A stretch of DNA of 64,000 nt, from NCBI GenBank assembly GCA_910587305.1, contig CAJUKV010000018.1, positions 1 to 64,000 on the forward strand. Reading direction: 5' to 3'. Within the stretch, counting starts at the first letter, position 1, and every line of letters begins with the position of its first letter. Below, one piece after another: positions 62,617 through 64,000 of this stretch. The notes under the pieces were generated by a model. The model saw only the letters and a program-made list of their open reading frames with translations. It did no database searches and had not been told where the DNA came from. This DNA comes from an uncultured Lachnospiraceae bacterium (GTDB lineage: Bacteria; Bacillota; Clostridia; Lachnospirales; Lachnospiraceae). A program made the translations under genes and the position numbers.

Positions 62617-63939
62617 ATGTTATACACAAACAAGGATTTAAGAAAATTAATCGTACCGCTGATTTTTGAGCAGCTTCTCGCCATCTTAGTTGGCATGGTG
62701 GACACGGTGATGATAGCGGGTGTGGGTGAGGCGGCAGTTTCCGGTGTTTCGCTGGTGGACACCATTAATATTCTTATAATCAATATCACTGCGGCGTTAG
62801 CTACCGGCGGCGCGGTGGTCGCGGGGCATTTTCTTGGACAAAAAGATTCCGCCCACGCCAGCAAGTCAGCCTGGCAGCTTGTGCTTTTTTCTATTTGGCT
62901 GTCCGTAATTGTGACAATTATCTTTATGGCGGCGCATAAGCCTTTGCTCGGCGCCGTTTTCGGGCAGGTAGAGGCGGAAGTTATGGAAAGCGCAACGACT
63001 TATCTTGTGATAACGGCAGTTTCCATCTGTCCTCTGGCAATTTACAATTCGTGTGCGGCTCTGTTCAGGGCTATGAATGATTCCAGGACAACCATGCTTA
63101 TCGCCATTGTAATGAATCTGATTAATCTGGTCGGAAATGCCATCTTGATTTACGGCGTAAAAATTGGCGTGGCGGGAGCGGCAATTGCCACAACCGTTTC
63201 AAGAGTAGCGGCTGCGGCTATCATTTTATATTTGATGTTCCATTCGGAAAAGAATATTAATTTCAGAGGTCAGGCTACCTGGAAAATGGATTTTGCACTA
63301 GTGAAAAAAATTCTTTATATTGGGATTCCCAACGGACTGGAAAACAGTTTATTTCAATTGGGGAAGATTTTGCTCTTAAGTCTGATATCTACTTTTGGAA
63401 CTTATGCCATAGCCGCTAACGCAGTCTGCAACACATTGGCGTGCTTTAACGTACTGCCGGGACAGGCAATTAATCTTGCACTGCTTTCAGTGGCTTCTAT
63501 TTGTATTGGCGCCGGTGACTATGAACAGGCAAGATATTATACGAAAAAACTGATGTGGATTATCATAAGCTTTACGGCGGTACTTTCATTGGTGATGATA
63601 GCCTTCGCACCATGGATTATGAAGATATACCAACTGACGCCTCAGACAGAAAGCCTGGCGGTTACAATTCTCCGATGGCATGCCATACTTGCCATATTCT
63701 TCTGGGCGCCTTCTTTTAGTCTGCCTAATACATTGCGGGCGGCAGGAGATGTGATTTGGAGCATGGTGATTGCAATTGCATCCATGTGGATTTTCAGAAT
63801 TGGGTTTGCCTACATCTTTAGTTTTTATTATAATGGCGGCCTTCTTGGGGTGTGGATTGCAATGACCATAGACTGGGGATTCAGGGGAATTTGCTACGGG
63901 CTGAGGTATCACGGACATAAATGGGAGAGATTGGTTTAA
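62617..63939 (+). CDS. MATE-family efflux transporter
   Basis: A 440-residue protein with about twelve membrane helices in two similar halves, typical of MATE cation/drug antiporters: 'LIVPLIFEQLLAILVGMVDT' at the N-terminus, 'YNSCAALFRAMNDSRTTMLI' and 'IPNGLENSLFQLGKILLLSL' at the start of the second half. Closest in look to the DinF/NorM-like clostridial group. Drug or metabolite specificity is not readable. The SD is in repeat B6, so a longer upstream frame from 62536 is rejected. Confidence 0.88.
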   Translation: MLYTNKDLRKLIVPLIFEQLLAILVGMVDTVMIAGVGEAAVSGVSLVDTINILIINITAALATGGAVVAGHFLGQKDSAHASKSAWQLVLFSIWLSVIVTIIFMAAHKPLLGAVFGQVEAEVMESATTYLVITAVSICPLAIYNSCAALFRAMNDSRTTMLIAIVMNLINLVGNAILIYGVKIGVAGAAIATTVSRVAAAAIILYLMFHSEKNINFRGQATWKMDFALVKKILYIGIPNGLENSLFQLGKILLLSLISTFGTYAIAANAVCNTLACFNVLPGQAINLALLSVASICIGAGDYEQARYYTKKLMWIIISFTAVLSLVMIAFAPWIMKIYQLTPQTESLAVTILRWHAILAIFFWAPSFSLPNTLRAAGDVIWSMVIAIASMWIFRIGFAYIFSFYYNGGLLGVWIAMTIDWGFRGICYGLRYHGHKWERLV

Positions 63940-64000
63940 GAATATTTTGACAAGTTTTTGGACTGTCTATATAATAATAAATATATTCTAAGCAGTATTT

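Overview
The window looks like chromosomal DNA of an endospore-forming, low-to-mid-GC Firmicute, most likely a member of the Lachnospiraceae (clostridial cluster XIVa). The basis is a complete F-type ATP synthase operon of clostridial type, MecA, SpoIIID, CwlD-like and SleB-like spore and cell-wall enzymes, YesM/YesN-type two-component systems, strong Shine-Dalgarno (SD) sites, and protein sequences that read like Lachnospiraceae families. No rRNA, tRNA, CRISPR array, phage or transposase gene was found.

Layout. 1-750: decayed genes (a PadR-type regulator, and a RelB/DinJ antitoxin joined to the tail of a YoeB-type toxin). 782-4311: an NAD-binding epimerase-like protein, a DinB-like protein, a SRAP/YedK protein and a MerR regulator. 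4392-13199: a BlaI-type repressor, an M56 (BlaR1-like) membrane protease, a large solute-binding lipoprotein, two ABC permeases and an HlyD-like adaptor. Two promoters of identical geometry carry matching ACTAT-N4-ATAGT operators. 13236-14918: a class D beta-lactamase lipoprotein beside a blaI copy with an amber stop and a blaR1 scrap. 15181-23681: MecA, a small unknown protein, a GH18-type protein, a CwlD-like amidase, an LCP protein, Sua5, RpiB and a SleB-like hydrolase. 23783-24250: a DUF402 protein. 24413-32242: the atp operon (atpZ-I-B-E-F-H-A-G-D-C), with a composite repeat between atpG and atpD. 32302-37200: two unknown proteins, an XRE regulator, and QueT under a preQ1 riboswitch. 37559-47541: a YesN/YesM pair, three periplasmic-binding proteins, MglA, MglC and a small membrane protein, which together form a sugar sensing and uptake locus. 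47843-50574: a HerA-like ATPase and a PHP protein. 50771-57176: a membrane-bound AraC regulator diverging from a second sugar ABC operon whose first permease has an in-frame amber stop. 57349-62095: an eroded accessory patch (broken MNT/HEPN pair, truncated spoIIID copy, broken DUF4143 ATPase, nuclease with a 5-prime frameshift) followed by an intact MntA/HepT pair and an intact spoIIID. 62263-63939: a MATE exporter behind a structured leader.

Two themes stand out. First, intergenic gaps are filled by at least five families of short palindromic repeats. Several copies start on the stop codon of the upstream gene and end on the SD of the downstream gene, so the repeat itself supplies the ribosome-binding site (families A, B and C). 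Second, about ten genes are broken by single-base indels, TGG-to-TAG changes or internal deletions. This suggests either ongoing genome erosion or, for the single-base cases, possible assembly errors.

All calls rest on reading translations and motifs by eye. No database search was run.
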